Below are positions 15,980 through 24,580 of a stretch of 64,000 nucleotides of DNA, one piece after another. The notes beneath the pieces were generated by a model. The model did not search any database. It was not told where the DNA came from and saw only the letters and a program-made list of their open reading frames with translations. The DNA is from Cohaesibacter sp. GTDB taxonomy: Bacteria > Pseudomonadota > Alphaproteobacteria > Rhizobiales > Cohaesibacteraceae. The stretch covers positions 21,233-85,232 of the forward strand of contig JAOXSG010000131.1 in assembly GCA_025800105.1 (NCBI GenBank), in the 5' to 3' direction. The position numbers and the translations under genes were made by a program. How positions within the stretch are numbered: the first letter of the stretch is position 1; each line of letters opens with the position of its first letter.

Positions 15980-16792
15980 TTATTGTCCTGTGAAAATTGG
16001 TTTTCTTTTTTCCATGAAAGCCTTGCGCCCTTCTGCATAATCCTTGCTGTCAAAACAGGCTGATGCCATGGCTTTAAGCTCTTGCATACTCATTGCATCG
16101 CTTTGTTTTATGACGCAATTGATGCCTGCTTTATGATATTGCGCGCTTAATGGGGCCAATGTTGCAATCTTTTGGCAATAGTCGCTGGCTTGTTGGTCAA
16201 AGCTTTCATCGGCAAAAATGTCATTGAGAAAGCCGATGCTCTTGGCTTGCTCAGCATCATACACTTTGGCTGTGAGATAGAGTTCCTTGGCATTGGCCGG
16301 GCCAACCAGATGGACAATATCTGCAATTGCCTCGGTCGGATAGCCAATGCCCAATTTTCCGGCTGGAATGCCGAATTTGCCCGATGCATTGGACAGGCGC
16401 AGATCACAGGCAGCGGCCAGACCAAAACCTCCACCCATGCAAAAGCCTTTGATCAGGGCAAGGGTTGGCTTTTTTGTCTTGCGAATGGCGTGATAGGCTT
16501 TTGCATTCATGTCATCATAAAATGTGGCACTTTTTGTATCGCCGCGCACCTGATCAAATTCGGAGATATCTGCGCCAGAGACAAAAGCTGTGTCATTTGC
16601 CCCTGTGATGACGATAAGATGGATATCAGGATTTTTATCAAGCTTTGCTATTGCATCGGGAATGGCGCGCCACATATCCAAAGACATGGCATTTCGCTTT
16701 TGGGGATTGTTGATGACAAGGCGGCCAATTTTGCCGTCTTGCTCGATCAAGATTTTGTCAGTGAGGCCATTGGAATTTTGGGTGTTGGGCAT
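15980..16792 (-). CDS. Enoyl-CoA hydratase/isomerase family protein
   Basis: A 270-residue crotonase-superfamily protein. Diagnostic segments are NNPQKRNAMSLDMW, the oxyanion motif FVSGADISEF and CMGGGFGLAAACDLRLSN, whose second Gly of the GGG triplet completes the oxyanion hole. The position of the first hydratase glutamate is occupied within GFGLAAACD, so a role other than hydration (isomerase, dehalogenase, thioesterase-like) is possible. It may act in fatty-acid, amino-acid or aromatic acyl-CoA breakdown. ATG 16792 has only a weak ribosome site. The gene diverges from cysE. Confidence 0.85.
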   Translation of the reverse strand: MPNTQNSNGLTDKILIEQDGKIGRLVINNPQKRNAMSLDMWRAIPDAIAKLDKNPDIHLIVITGANDTAFVSGADISEFDQVRGDTKSATFYDDMNAKAYHAIRKTKKPTLALIKGFCMGGGFGLAAACDLRLSNASGKFGIPAGKLGIGYPTEAIADIVHLVGPANAKELYLTAKVYDAEQAKSIGFLNDIFADESFDQQASDYCQKIATLAPLSAQYHKAGINCVIKQSDAMSMQELKAMASACFDSKDYAEGRKAFMEKRKPIFTGQ

Positions 16793-16956
16793 GGATATGG
16801 TAGTCTTTTGGCAAGAGAAGCGGGATTGCGGGCGCTGTGCTTTGACATTCGCTTCATTGTTAGGCAAAAAGATCGGCGATTGAAAGTCAGGATATAGGAT
16901 AAGGGACCCTCTGTTCCGATACCGGGCTTTTGGGATGACTGGAAGGTGAAACAGAT

Positions 16957-17790
16957 ATGGCAACTGGACCATTACAGCGGGCGCGGGATGAAGAATTGCA
17001 GGTGGTGGACCCTGTCTGGCATCGTATCCGGCAGGAAGCCGAGGCTGTTGTGCGGGCTGAACCGGCTTTGAGCAGTTTTATTTTTTCGACCATTCTCAGC
17101 CATCGCCGGTTGGAAAATGCTGTTATCCATCGCATTGTGGATCGGCTGCATAATCCGGCTCTGGATTCGGAGGTGATCCGGCAGGCCTATCGCGAGGCAA
17201 TTGAGCATGATGCTTTTATTGCAACGGCCTTGCGTGCCGATATTATGGCAGTTGCAGACCGAGACCCGGCTTGTGATCGCTTTTTGGATCCGCTGCTTTA
17301 TTTCAAAGGCTTTCAGGCCATTCAGACCCATCGTCTTGCCCATTGGCTGTGGGTGAATGGCCGTCAGGATTTTGCGCTTTATCTGCAATCTGTCATTTCC
17401 GAAGTGTTTCAGGTGGATATTCATCCGCAAGTGCGGGTTGGCAAAGGTATTTTCCTTGATCATGCCACGGGTGTCGTGATTGGGGGAACGGCTGTTTTGG
17501 AAGATGATGTGTCCATTTTGCAAGGTGTGACTTTGGGCGGCACCGGCAAGGAGGGCGGAGATCGCCATCCCAAAATTCGCCGCGGTGTGTTGATTGGTGC
17601 CGGGGCAAAGGTGCTTGGCAATATCGAGATTGGCCATTGCTCGCGGGTGGCGTCCGGCTCGGTTGTGCTCAAGGATGTGCCGCCTAACAGTACGGTTGCT
17701 GGTGTGCCTGCCAAAATTGTCGGGCAGGCTGGATGTGATGAGCCTTCGCGCAGCATGAACCAGATGCTAAGTGAAGGTGAAGGCATCTGA
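16957..17790 (+). CDS. cysE: Serine O-acetyltransferase
   Basis: CysE acetylates L-serine with acetyl-CoA, the first committed step of cysteine synthesis. The 277-residue protein has the helical N-terminal domain (about 15-145) and a left-handed beta-helix of hexapeptide repeats (about 155-255). Catalytic residues are visible: His169 in FLDHATGVVIG and His204 in GGDRHPKIRRG, with DP near 111. The C-terminus ends in a short tail with acidic residues and Ile, the kind that docks into cysteine synthase. The ribosome site is AAGG, some nine bases upstream. A DUF3126 gene follows. Confidence 0.95.
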   Translation: MATGPLQRARDEELQVVDPVWHRIRQEAEAVVRAEPALSSFIFSTILSHRRLENAVIHRIVDRLHNPALDSEVIRQAYREAIEHDAFIATALRADIMAVADRDPACDRFLDPLLYFKGFQAIQTHRLAHWLWVNGRQDFALYLQSVISEVFQVDIHPQVRVGKGIFLDHATGVVIGGTAVLEDDVSILQGVTLGGTGKEGGDRHPKIRRGVLIGAGAKVLGNIEIGHCSRVASGSVVLKDVPPNSTVAGVPAKIVGQAGCDEPSRSMNQMLSEGEGI

Positions 17791-17964
17791 TTGTCAGACT
17801 TTTGGTTTGTCTGCTTGTCAAATGGATGTGAATCTGGTGCTGTGAAGAGGAAATGGTGGGTGCTTTAAAAAGGTGCTTTACTCTTTTGCGGTGCTGTGCC
17901 ACTCACCAGCGCTATATTGACAGGCTGAACTCTCGGACTGTTGTGATTTTGCAAGGAGGCAAAT

Positions 17965-18183
17965 TTGGATAAGACAGAGCTGAATAAATTGCAAACCTAT
18001 ATGCGCCGTGCGTTGCAGTCTCCAAATCTGGAAGTGCGGGCCCGGCCTCGCAAGGATGACAGCGCCGAGGTTTATGTGGCAGACGAATTTGTCGGTGTTC
18101 TCTTCAAAGATGATGAGGATGATGACGATCTGTCCTATAATTTTAGCATGGCTATTTTGGATTATGATCTGGATGAAGCCTAA
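17965..18183 (+). CDS. DUF3126 family protein
   Basis: A 72-residue acidic protein with the DUF3126 pattern: ELNKLQTYMRRAL, then ARPRKDDSAEVYVADEF and a very acidic DDEDDDDLSYNFSMAILDYDL. The start codon is TTG at 17965: AAGGAGG lies five bases upstream and no ATG in frame gives a full-length protein. In Rhizobiales this gene commonly sits next to cysE, as here. The function is not known. Confidence 0.85.
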   Translation: MDKTELNKLQTYMRRALQSPNLEVRARPRKDDSAEVYVADEFVGVLFKDDEDDDDLSYNFSMAILDYDLDEA

Positions 18184-18203
18184 AGAGCTGCCTGACCGTT
18201 AAC

Positions 18204-18243
18204 AAAAAAGCGCCTGAAATCTGCTGATTTCAGGCGCTTTTTT
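18204..18243 (+). terminator. Intrinsic terminator after DUF3126
   Basis: Perfect 17-base arms, 18204-18220 and 18227-18243, with GCGCCTGAAAT/ATTTCAGGCGC at the core, A-run on the left, T-run on the right and a six-base loop. It works in either direction and lies between two convergent genes. Confidence 0.92.
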
Positions 18244-18272
18244 GTTTTGTCCCTTCATCGGGAGAGCCTGTC

Positions 18273-18974
18273 TTATTCGATGATCATATTGTTGAGCATT
18301 TTTTGCGTTGTTGCGTCAATTTCGCGCCAGTTTTCCAGCATGGTCATGCGAAAGCGATAGCTGGCTTGCAGACCGTTTTTTAGCAAAATTTCGCGCAGGC
18401 AAATGGTTGGCACCTGCTCTTGTGGTTGGAAACAGCGCACGACATAGGGTGGATTTTCATCTGGTTTGAAATAGACAATTTCGCCCGCATAGCTTGATGT
18501 TTCATCCATTTTGAAGCCAATCAGGCCCGCCGCTCCCTGTTGTGGGCTGCCAATGAAATGCTGGCTATAGACAGAATAAAGACGTTCTGACGAGGAAATG
18601 TGTTTTTGGGGGCTGGAGAGGCGCACAAAGACCAGTTTTGACATGTCGGATATGTCTGTGAAAGCCAGCTGATTGTCCAGATTATAGCCTTGCAGACTTG
18701 GCCAGTGAAAAAACAGATCAAGACTGTTTTGGGGTTCACTGGTGCGTTGGCTATCCTGGCGGATCATATTTTGCGGCATGACGAGGCTTTCGCCCACCAG
18801 ATTGATGATGATTGGGTCGGTGTTGCTTGTATAGGTGTTGTGGCCGAGCAGGCCATCGCTATGGCGGAACAGGCGGCTGGCGATGAATAGAATGCTAATC
18901 GCGATAAGGCCAAAGACGAGGATGAAAAAGATCCATCTATGGGGAGGCTGGGGATCTCTCAATCCATTCGTCAT
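18273..18974 (-). CDS. Membrane-anchored protein of unknown function
   Basis: A 233-residue protein with a short cytoplasmic N-terminus, one membrane helix (WIFFILVFGLIAISILFIAS, about 14-33) and a long periplasmic domain. The periplasmic part has no motif I recognise; it contains two cysteines (RCFQPQEQVPTICL) spaced for a disulfide, near residue 190. I start at ATG 18974, after AGGA; a longer start at 19034 adds 20 charged residues. I would describe it as a conserved hypothetical of the order on the basis of its neighbourhood only. Confidence 0.65.
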   Translation of the reverse strand: MTNGLRDPQPPHRWIFFILVFGLIAISILFIASRLFRHSDGLLGHNTYTSNTDPIIINLVGESLVMPQNMIRQDSQRTSEPQNSLDLFFHWPSLQGYNLDNQLAFTDISDMSKLVFVRLSSPQKHISSSERLYSVYSQHFIGSPQQGAAGLIGFKMDETSSYAGEIVYFKPDENPPYVVRCFQPQEQVPTICLREILLKNGLQASYRFRMTMLENWREIDATTQKMLNNMIIE

Positions 18975-19182
18975 TGATTGCTGGTCCTGTCTGATTTTAT
19001 TGCGTCTGATTTGTTCGGTGCTGATTGCTGACATGTCTGAGCCAGATCCGCCCCATCATTCTCTTTTCTAGTCTTAACAGAAAGTGAATGAAATGGCATA
19101 GCCTTTGCATTTTATCCAAATATAGACTTGCTTGTGTCAGTTTGGCACAGATGTCCGCCTTGTAATGCGTGAAGGACAGAAA

Positions 19183-19512
19183 ATGGGACAGGATATGTTT
19201 GCTTTTGTGTATGCCAGTTGTATCGGCTTTGTATGTGCCGGTATTTTGGGGAGCTTTTATCAGCTGATTTCTGCGCGTCCGGTCCGTTTTGTGGTGTCGG
19301 TTGAAAGCTGGCTCAGCGCTTTTGCGTCCATTCTGCTTTGTGTATTTGCCGGGCCCTTTATCATTATGCGCAATGCTTTGCGGGGCCGCAGGATTGAGCA
19401 TCGTCCCATTGGTTGGCTGTTTGGGTCTTCTGCGATTGCTGGTGTCTGGAGTGCCTGTTCCGGTATCCTTGTTCTCAATGTGATTCTGGCAGCGCTGAAT
19501 ATTGTTGGATGA
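19183..19512 (+). CDS. Small three-helix membrane protein, unknown function
   Basis: A 109-residue protein with three likely membrane helices: FAFVYASCIGFVCAGILGSF, ASILLCVFAGPFIIM and AIAGVWSACSGILVLNVILA. A basic loop (RNALRGRRIEHRP) between helices 2 and 3 should face the cytoplasm. ATG 19183 follows GAAGGA by seven bases. It lies 32 bases before the carbonic anhydrase gene, so the two may share a transcript. Family not recognised. Confidence 0.68.
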   Translation: MGQDMFAFVYASCIGFVCAGILGSFYQLISARPVRFVVSVESWLSAFASILLCVFAGPFIIMRNALRGRRIEHRPIGWLFGSSAIAGVWSACSGILVLNVILAALNIVG

Positions 19513-19544
19513 TGGACAGGGTGTGAAGAAGAGGGGGACGTGTC

Positions 19545-20087
19545 ATGGCTTTGTATCAATTGGATGGGGAAGTGCCACATTTGGCAAAAGATGGTCAATG
19601 TTGGGTTGCGCCAACGGCCAGCCTGATTGGCAAGGTGGTGCTTGAGGTTGATGCCAGTGTCTGGTTTGGTGCTGTGTTGCGCGGGGATAATGAAGTGCTG
19701 CATATCGGGCAGCGCAGCAATATTCAAGAAGGCTGCACCTTGCATACGGATATGGGCTATCCTTTGACAATCGGGCAGGATTGCACGATAGGACATAATG
19801 TCATCCTGCATGGGTGTGAAATTGGTGATAATACGCTGATTGGTATGGGGGCGGTTGTCCTGAATGGTGCCAAAATTGGCAAAAATTGCCTGATTGGCGC
19901 CAAGGCTCTGATCCCGGAAGGCAAAGTCATCCCGGATAATTCTCTTGTTATGGGGATGCCGGGCAAGGTGGTGCGTGACTTGGATGAGGATGCCATTAAG
20001 GGCTTGACCAAATCTGCCGCGCATTATGTTGAGAATTGGCAACGATATGCCAAAGGCCTTGTCAGGATTGAGGAGGCTGGGTCCTAG
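19545..20087 (+). CDS. Gamma-class carbonic anhydrase-like protein
   Basis: A 180-residue left-handed beta-helix protein of the gamma carbonic anhydrase group (YrdA/PaaY/CaiE-like). The hexapeptide rungs run through residues 20-150. The three metal-binding histidines are visible in TLHTD and IGHNVILHG, in the family's spacing, and the trimer-forming [10 protein letters not shown] is present. It would interconvert carbon dioxide and bicarbonate or act as an acyl-CoA thioesterase, as PaaY does. ATG follows GAGGGGGACG. Confidence 0.9.
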   Translation: MALYQLDGEVPHLAKDGQCWVAPTASLIGKVVLEVDASVWFGAVLRGDNEVLHIGQRSNIQEGCTLHTDMGYPLTIGQDCTIGHNVILHGCEIGDNTLIGMGAVVLNGAKIGKNCLIGAKALIPEGKVIPDNSLVMGMPGKVVRDLDEDAIKGLTKSAAHYVENWQRYAKGLVRIEEAGS

Positions 20088-20100
20088 TGGGGGCCTTTAT

Positions 20101-20253
20101 TTTCTCATATGAGAGTATGAGAAAGGGAGCGGGCCAGTCGTGGGGACGACTGGCCCTATGACCTGACAATAACGGACGGGTTATGGGACATGTCAGGCCA
20201 ATCCTGAAAGCGAGCTGTGCTTTAGGAGAAAGGTGACACCCAAAAGAGGGTGT
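20101..20253 (+). other. Run of four perfect hairpins between convergent genes
   Basis: Four perfect inverted repeats lie in line: TTTCTCATA/TATGAGAAA (20101-20124), GGGCCAGTCG/CGACTGGCCC (20131-20156), CCTGACA/TGTCAGG (20162-20197) and ACACCC/GGGTGT (20236-20253). None is followed by a T-run on the plus strand. It may be a structured RNA, a repeat element, or a convergent transcription barrier. Confidence 0.6.
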
Positions 20254-20261
20254 TGGGGATG

Positions 20262-20870
20262 TTAACGCAGGGCAAGCGTTGTGCGATTGTCCTTGATGCT
20301 GGTCCAGCTGGACGGATTGAGGCTGGCCTGACGCTTGATATAGCGGTATGGAGTTTTATTCCAAGGCAGAATGCGTGGGTCCTGATTGTCCAAAATCAGA
20401 TCTCCGCGGTCTGTGCGCACGGTCAAAACCGCATGGCCCGTGCCATTTGCCTGTTTTACAACTGTCATAAGCAAGGCTGTTTCTGGCCATCCTGCATTGA
20501 TCAGGATGCGACGTTTCAACAGGGCATAATCTTCGCAATCGCCTGCTGCGCCGGGATATGTCCAGAATTCTTCTCTTTTATATTGTTCCTGATCTGTGAC
20601 AGGGCGAATGGTTTGGTTGACGTGACCATTGATATTGATCAGCTGGGACCAATTGTCCTGTGTGAGTTTGATCGCACGATCCTGATGATAGATGGTGCCG
20701 CATTCTGCCGGATTGTTGCGGCAAAAATTGACATGACCGATTGGCGCTGATGTTTGATGGCCGACTTGCATAAATTCTGCATAGCCTTTTGACATCGCCT
20801 CTGTTGAGAAGCTGCCTGCCGTAGTGATGATGCCCAATGCAATGGCAATATTTGCGAATACTTTTTTCAT
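20262..20870 (-). CDS. Bacterial transglutaminase-like cysteine peptidase, secreted
   Basis: A 202-residue protein with a signal peptide (MKKVFANIAIALGIITTAGS, cleavage near residue 25). The catalytic triad of the BTLCP family is visible: Cys112 in GDCEDYALLKRRIL, His146 in GTGHAVLTV and Asp161 in LILDN. LapG, the best known relative, cuts a surface adhesin under cyclic-di-GMP control; the Rhizobiales copies like this one are mostly unstudied. Two further cysteines (NFCRNNPAECG) may form a disulfide. It stands alone, upstream of a long AT-rich region that must hold its promoter. Confidence 0.88.
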   Translation of the reverse strand: MKKVFANIAIALGIITTAGSFSTEAMSKGYAEFMQVGHQTSAPIGHVNFCRNNPAECGTIYHQDRAIKLTQDNWSQLININGHVNQTIRPVTDQEQYKREEFWTYPGAAGDCEDYALLKRRILINAGWPETALLMTVVKQANGTGHAVLTVRTDRGDLILDNQDPRILPWNKTPYRYIKRQASLNPSSWTSIKDNRTTLALR

Positions 20871-21534
20871 GTCCGTCTCCCGTTGTCCTTGGGAGATTTA
20901 TAGAAGTATCCGATTGAATTTATTCAAATATTGGCGGTGTAATTTTAATATAATTTTCTGGAAATTATAGAATATATCTATTTTTATTTGTATTTATTTT
21001 TGTTTTTATTTGAATAAAAATTCATTTTACTTAATTTCAAATTGTGTTTTATTTTGATATTGATTTGACTGAAATCTGTTTCAAATTTTAGCCAAGTTTG
21101 AACGATCTGCTCTGAGCGGCAGATTACCGGGCTTTTTCTTGTGATTTGAAGGGGTGAGGTTTTTGTTTTGGCGATGCTTTATCGGTTTCACAAGGCCAAT
21201 AAAGTGGGGGCGCATGGGTAAGATGTAAGAGCCTGTTGGATCTTTCCTTGCGCTGGATATGCTTTTTGTTGCTTCTTGAGAGGGACTTGCGCTGCTCAAA
21301 AGCCATTTTCAGGGGCACAAAAAAAGTCAAAAAAAATGATTTTTTTGATGTGAATAGGGATCGATATGGGGATTATGCGCAAGTCTTGGGGCTTGATGTG
21401 CTGAGAGCGGGGCCCAATCTCTCGCCTTTAGAGCGTTTTTTATACGCTTATTGGGGCTCGAACACTCTTACTTAGGTTGATGCGTCCAAGTGGTGGCTCG
21501 AGCCTTGCGCTTTTTCTTGTTTGAAGATGGTCAA
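20871..21534. other. 664-base gap, AT-rich in its left half
   Basis: From 20900 to 21075 the sequence is nearly all A and T, with repeated TTTATTT and ATTTTAAT words; this is the upstream region of the transglutaminase-like gene. From 21100 to 21534 base use looks ordinary. A plus-strand frame ending at 21475 gives a plausible-looking 48-residue tail (DVNRDRYGDYAQVLGLDVLR and onward), but I see no ribosome site or good start, so I do not call a gene. Nothing else is recognisable. Confidence 0.4.
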
Positions 21535-22143
21535 TCAGCTTAGATTGTGGTCGATATTTTCATCGTGCTGGACAGCTGCAAATTCGATGGCCAGACCATC
21601 TTCCAGATGTCTGACAACTTGCGCCTGAATTTTGCCGATTGTGATGCGTTTGCCAATGGCCGGGCGGACTTTTGTTTTCAAGGCTGCGCCAGATAGAGAC
21701 AAGTCGAGAACGCGGCACATATGTTCGCTGCCGTCATCCATGACGAGTTTGGTGATTGGGTTTTTTGGGGTGCGGCGCTCATGACGGCGATCTTCGGGCA
21801 GATTCAAAATATGCCGGTTTGCGAGCCATGTCAGCTGGGAGGCCAATTTATCGCGTTTGCGCAGGGTTGCATCCACTGCAACGGCAAAGCCGCCTTCTAT
21901 TTTGCGGACAATTTTGCCTTCAATGCGGCCAATATGATCAATATAGGCAATGATGCGTTCGCCAATTTCGCCTCGTACTGGGGCGATCATTGCCAATCCA
22001 CCTGGCGACATATTGATCACCTGACAAGGATATTCTTTTTTGTTTTCCAGCATGAAACGGCCAAGGAGATTGACCTGAACCCGTTGATGGTTCCGGCGTT
22101 CTGTAACCCGAGGCAAGACTGAATTTTGCAATACCGCTGACAT
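21535..22143 (-). CDS. Protein with two PilZ domains
   Basis: This 202-residue protein has two tandem PilZ-like domains. The first starts with RRNHQRVQ and has VINMSPGGLAM, the second starts with RRHERRTPKN and has VLDLSLSGAAL; both fit the RxxxR and D/NxSxxG signatures that bind cyclic di-GMP. In the second, the arginine pattern RRHERR is best kept. Such proteins translate cyclic-di-GMP levels into changes of motility or surface polymer. I start at ATG 22143; the frame extends upstream with further possible starts at 22176 and 22197, none with a clear ribosome site. It is followed on the same strand by nothing close, and preceded by a PAS protein gene. Confidence 0.85.
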   Translation of the reverse strand: MSAVLQNSVLPRVTERRNHQRVQVNLLGRFMLENKKEYPCQVINMSPGGLAMIAPVRGEIGERIIAYIDHIGRIEGKIVRKIEGGFAVAVDATLRKRDKLASQLTWLANRHILNLPEDRRHERRTPKNPITKLVMDDGSEHMCRVLDLSLSGAALKTKVRPAIGKRITIGKIQAQVVRHLEDGLAIEFAAVQHDENIDHNLS

Positions 22144-22286
22144 GTCTGATTGGCAATCCCGAAAAAAGTTGGCCATATAGATGATATGGCATGACATTTC
22201 GTCAGGGCATCCTAGCTCTGTTATGGTTAACAAAGCCTTTTGACAATCAATCTGTTTGGAATTGTCCAAATATTATTGTCAGCAGC

Positions 22287-22928
22287 TCATGTTCCTTTGC
22301 CGCCGTCAAAGACCATCAGGTGCCCCACTCTTTTTTGTGGCATGGAGGCTGAGGAGGGGGCTAGAGAGCCGGTTGGCATGATATTTTGTCTGGCAGGCTC
22401 GGCTGTTTCTGGATTGCGCATGAAAGCAGGGCGCTCGTCAGGCCAGATCAGGCGCAAAGAGGTGACGCTTAAATCCTGCAAAGGCCAAATGCCGATCCAA
22501 TAGGGCATGTCCAGCGGGCTGGCTGCACCCAGAATGCGTGTTTTGGGCTGACCATAATGGCGCAAAGGCAGCAAAATGGTTTCAAATTGCAGGCTTTGGC
22601 CGCGCTCTGTTGTGCCTTCAAAGCCAATGACTGCGGCGGCTTCGTCATCTGCGACAGCGGTGAGCAGGATTTTGATGCTGGCCAGATCTTCCTTTTTCCA
22701 GAGATCAAGGAAATTGCGACCCTTTAACTCGCGGCAGAAGGAGCCACACAACCGGGTTCCGGCAAGGCGAAAGGTCTGGCTGTCTTCATCATTATATTCC
22801 AAAATGAAGGTATCGCCCAGAATGGCATGAATTTCAGCCGGATCAATATCGCTGCGTTCCGGTGCGGTACGGCCTCCGCGCAGACCATCCCAATATGTAT
22901 AGAGCTCTCGGGTCACCTGATGTTTCAT
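22287..22928 (-). CDS. PAS domain protein
   Basis: The 213-residue protein matches the PAS-type family once called DUF1457: YTYWDGLRGGRTAPERSDID near the N-terminus, then FRLAGTRLCGSFCRELKGRN and FLDLWKKEDLASIKILL. No output domain is attached; the C-terminal 45 residues are Ser/Pro-rich and look disordered. It lies just upstream of the PilZ gene on the same strand, 143 bases apart, so both could belong to a cyclic-di-GMP related response. In Caulobacter and Rhizobiales relatives are often of unknown function. Confidence 0.83.
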   Translation of the reverse strand: MKHQVTRELYTYWDGLRGGRTAPERSDIDPAEIHAILGDTFILEYNDEDSQTFRLAGTRLCGSFCRELKGRNFLDLWKKEDLASIKILLTAVADDEAAAVIGFEGTTERGQSLQFETILLPLRHYGQPKTRILGAASPLDMPYWIGIWPLQDLSVTSLRLIWPDERPAFMRNPETAEPARQNIMPTGSLAPSSASMPQKRVGHLMVFDGGKGT

Positions 22929-23498
22929 TGTTGATCTCTTTTTCGCATATTGTCCCATTTTCTGTCTCAGACTGGGACAATGAAGGCCATAATGTCTGTT
23001 TGTCTTTTTGAGTTGCAGACTTTGTGCCAGTTTCAAGAGAGGGCAGGTGCATTGAGGCGTTAACCTTTCGACTTTCTATAAAGGGGAATAGGGGCCTTAT
23101 TTTATTGGTTAAACGATCTGTTTGGCTGGTGTCTCGTGTTGACGCTGTTAACCTTAATATTGCTTTACGCTTGTTTGATGGGGGCGGAGTGTGTAAACAA
23201 AGTCCTAACAGTTTCCACGCCGCAACATCGGACTCCTAAAAGATTTTGCGGCGCGGCTCTTCAAACCTTTCCCGACGGAGTGCGGGAGGCGTCAGCCATC
23301 TGATTTGATCCGTTAGAGATCGAACAGGTGGCTTTTTTTTGCCTTTTTGCTTGGGTTCGTTATGGGAAAATATGTGAGGCGCAGACTCTTTGCGTCTTTT
23401 GATTTGTTGTCCTCTTGATGAAAGTTTCTTTACTTCCAATATGAGAGAATGGCGGACAATGACAAAAATTAGCGGGTCTGGGGTGAAGGAGACAGAGA
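22929..23498. other. 570-base gap holding a probable small RNA
   Basis: Between the PAS gene start and the rhomboid gene. The left part (22929-23080) is the PAS promoter region. The middle holds a candidate small RNA gene (23174-23340), listed separately. The right part (23341-23498) precedes the rhomboid gene; GGAGACAG at 23488-23495 is its ribosome site. No protein gene is supported. Confidence 0.5.
23174..23340 (+). ncRNA. Candidate small RNA with three hairpins and terminator
   Basis: The plus strand shows three hairpins in line. First, CGCCGCAA/TTGCGGCG (23218-23225 and 23246-23253) with a 20-base loop that contains GACTCCTAAAA. Second, a weaker TTCCCG/CGGGAG stem (23269-23288). Third, AGCCATCTG/CAGGTGGCT (23294-23302 and 23325-23333) followed by eight T, a classical Rho-independent terminator. 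No open reading frame leads into this terminator, so it should end an RNA of its own. TTGACG (23139-23144) with a weak -10 near 23162 could be the promoter; the 5' end given is a guess from that. Short unpaired CCTAA words occur twice and may pair with ribosome sites. Confidence 0.55.
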
Positions 23499-24272
23499 AT
23501 GGTGCAGTTTGGCAAGAATGGTGGATCCTGGAATATGCCAGATGGTCGTCCTCCCTATAGAGAGCCGATGTTCAATTTGCCGCAACCCATTATGGTGTTG
23601 GGTGGCTTGATGATTGCCATTCATGTTGTGCGGGAATTTTTTCTGTCTGATTTTCAGGCGGTTAGCATTTTGGCGACGTTTGCTTTCATTCCGGCGAAAG
23701 CAGGGGATATCTGGACCTTTGTAACCTATGCCTTTTTGCATGGTAGCTGGATGCATTTGATTTTGAATCTGGTCTGGATGGCAGCCTTTGCAACCGTTGT
23801 GTTGCGCCGGATCGGGACAGCGCGTTTTGCTGGCTTTTTTGTGGTGACCGCTGTTGCCGGGGCGGGGTTGCATTCTCTCTTTCATGCGGGAAGCGCGACG
23901 CCGCTGGTTGGTGTTTCTGCTGTTTTGTCGGGGGCTATGGCCGCGTCCGCGCGGTTTGCTTTCAGCGGTTATGGGTCTTGGAGTGATGCCTTGCAAGCCT
24001 CTCATCGTCAGCCTTGTCTGACTTTGCAGCAACTTCGCAACAATAAGCAGGCCATGGCTTTTTTGACGGTTTGGCTGGTGTTGAACCTGATTTTTGGTGT
24101 GCTGTCTTTGGGCGGTGGCGGATCTTCTATCGCATGGGAAGCGCATTTGGGTGGTTTTGTGGCCGGCTTGCTCTTGTTTCCCTATTTCGATTCTTTTTCG
24201 CAAGGTCCAAGAAAGCCATCTGAGCCAAAGCAGAAAAAGAAAGATCATCCGCATATTCGCGTGATTAAATAA
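23499..24272 (+). CDS. Rhomboid family intramembrane serine protease
   Basis: A 257-residue membrane protein with about six helices. The catalytic serine lies in GVSAVLSG (the GxSxxxxG motif, about residues 147-154), the catalytic histidine in EAHLGGFVAGLLLF near 215, and the loop motif FLHGSWMHLILNLVWM near 88-103 is typical of rhomboids. It cleaves membrane proteins within or near their membrane segment. A lysine-rich tail of about 25 residues ends the protein. ATG 23499 follows GGAGAC. No partner gene adjoins it. Confidence 0.92.
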   Translation: MVQFGKNGGSWNMPDGRPPYREPMFNLPQPIMVLGGLMIAIHVVREFFLSDFQAVSILATFAFIPAKAGDIWTFVTYAFLHGSWMHLILNLVWMAAFATVVLRRIGTARFAGFFVVTAVAGAGLHSLFHAGSATPLVGVSAVLSGAMAASARFAFSGYGSWSDALQASHRQPCLTLQQLRNNKQAMAFLTVWLVLNLIFGVLSLGGGGSSIAWEAHLGGFVAGLLLFPYFDSFSQGPRKPSEPKQKKKDHPHIRVIK

Positions 24273-24580
24273 TGTCATATCTGTCTGGGGCTTTTGCTGC
24301 CTATGGTTCGCGGGTTGTGATGAAGGCGCGAGAGGCATGTGTTTATAGGAATTGGGGATTGTTTTTGTGGCTTTCTTCTGTTCTTTGCATCTTTCGTTCA
24401 GCATATGCGTTAGTTTTGCTTTGGCCTCTTGTCTTCTTTGCTAAATCGTCGCAGACTTTCTTTTAAAGGAGTGATCACGCTTTAAAGGCGCTGGTTACAG
24501 CTATATTTGAATGCAAGGGAAAAGACCTGCCATAGTCTTCTATTGGCTTTCCGTTGCAGATTGTATGAAGGAGGACGCCG
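24273..24580 (+). other. 308-base gap before the CBS protein gene
   Basis: I see no gene here. A short 64-codon frame starts in the rhomboid stop (TAATG) but has no ribosome site and a non-protein-like product. GAAGGAGGA at 24568-24576 is the CBS gene's ribosome site. Confidence 0.4.

Noticed and set aside
23236-23439. 67-codon minus-strand frame in the small RNA region
   Set aside because: Lys/Arg/Pro-rich without pattern, no ribosome site; it runs across the candidate small RNA terminator.
24272-24466. 64-codon frame starting in the rhomboid stop codon (TAATG)
   Set aside because: The overlap looks like coupling, but there is no ribosome site, the product is Leu/Phe/Trp-biased without pattern, and the region looks non-coding.
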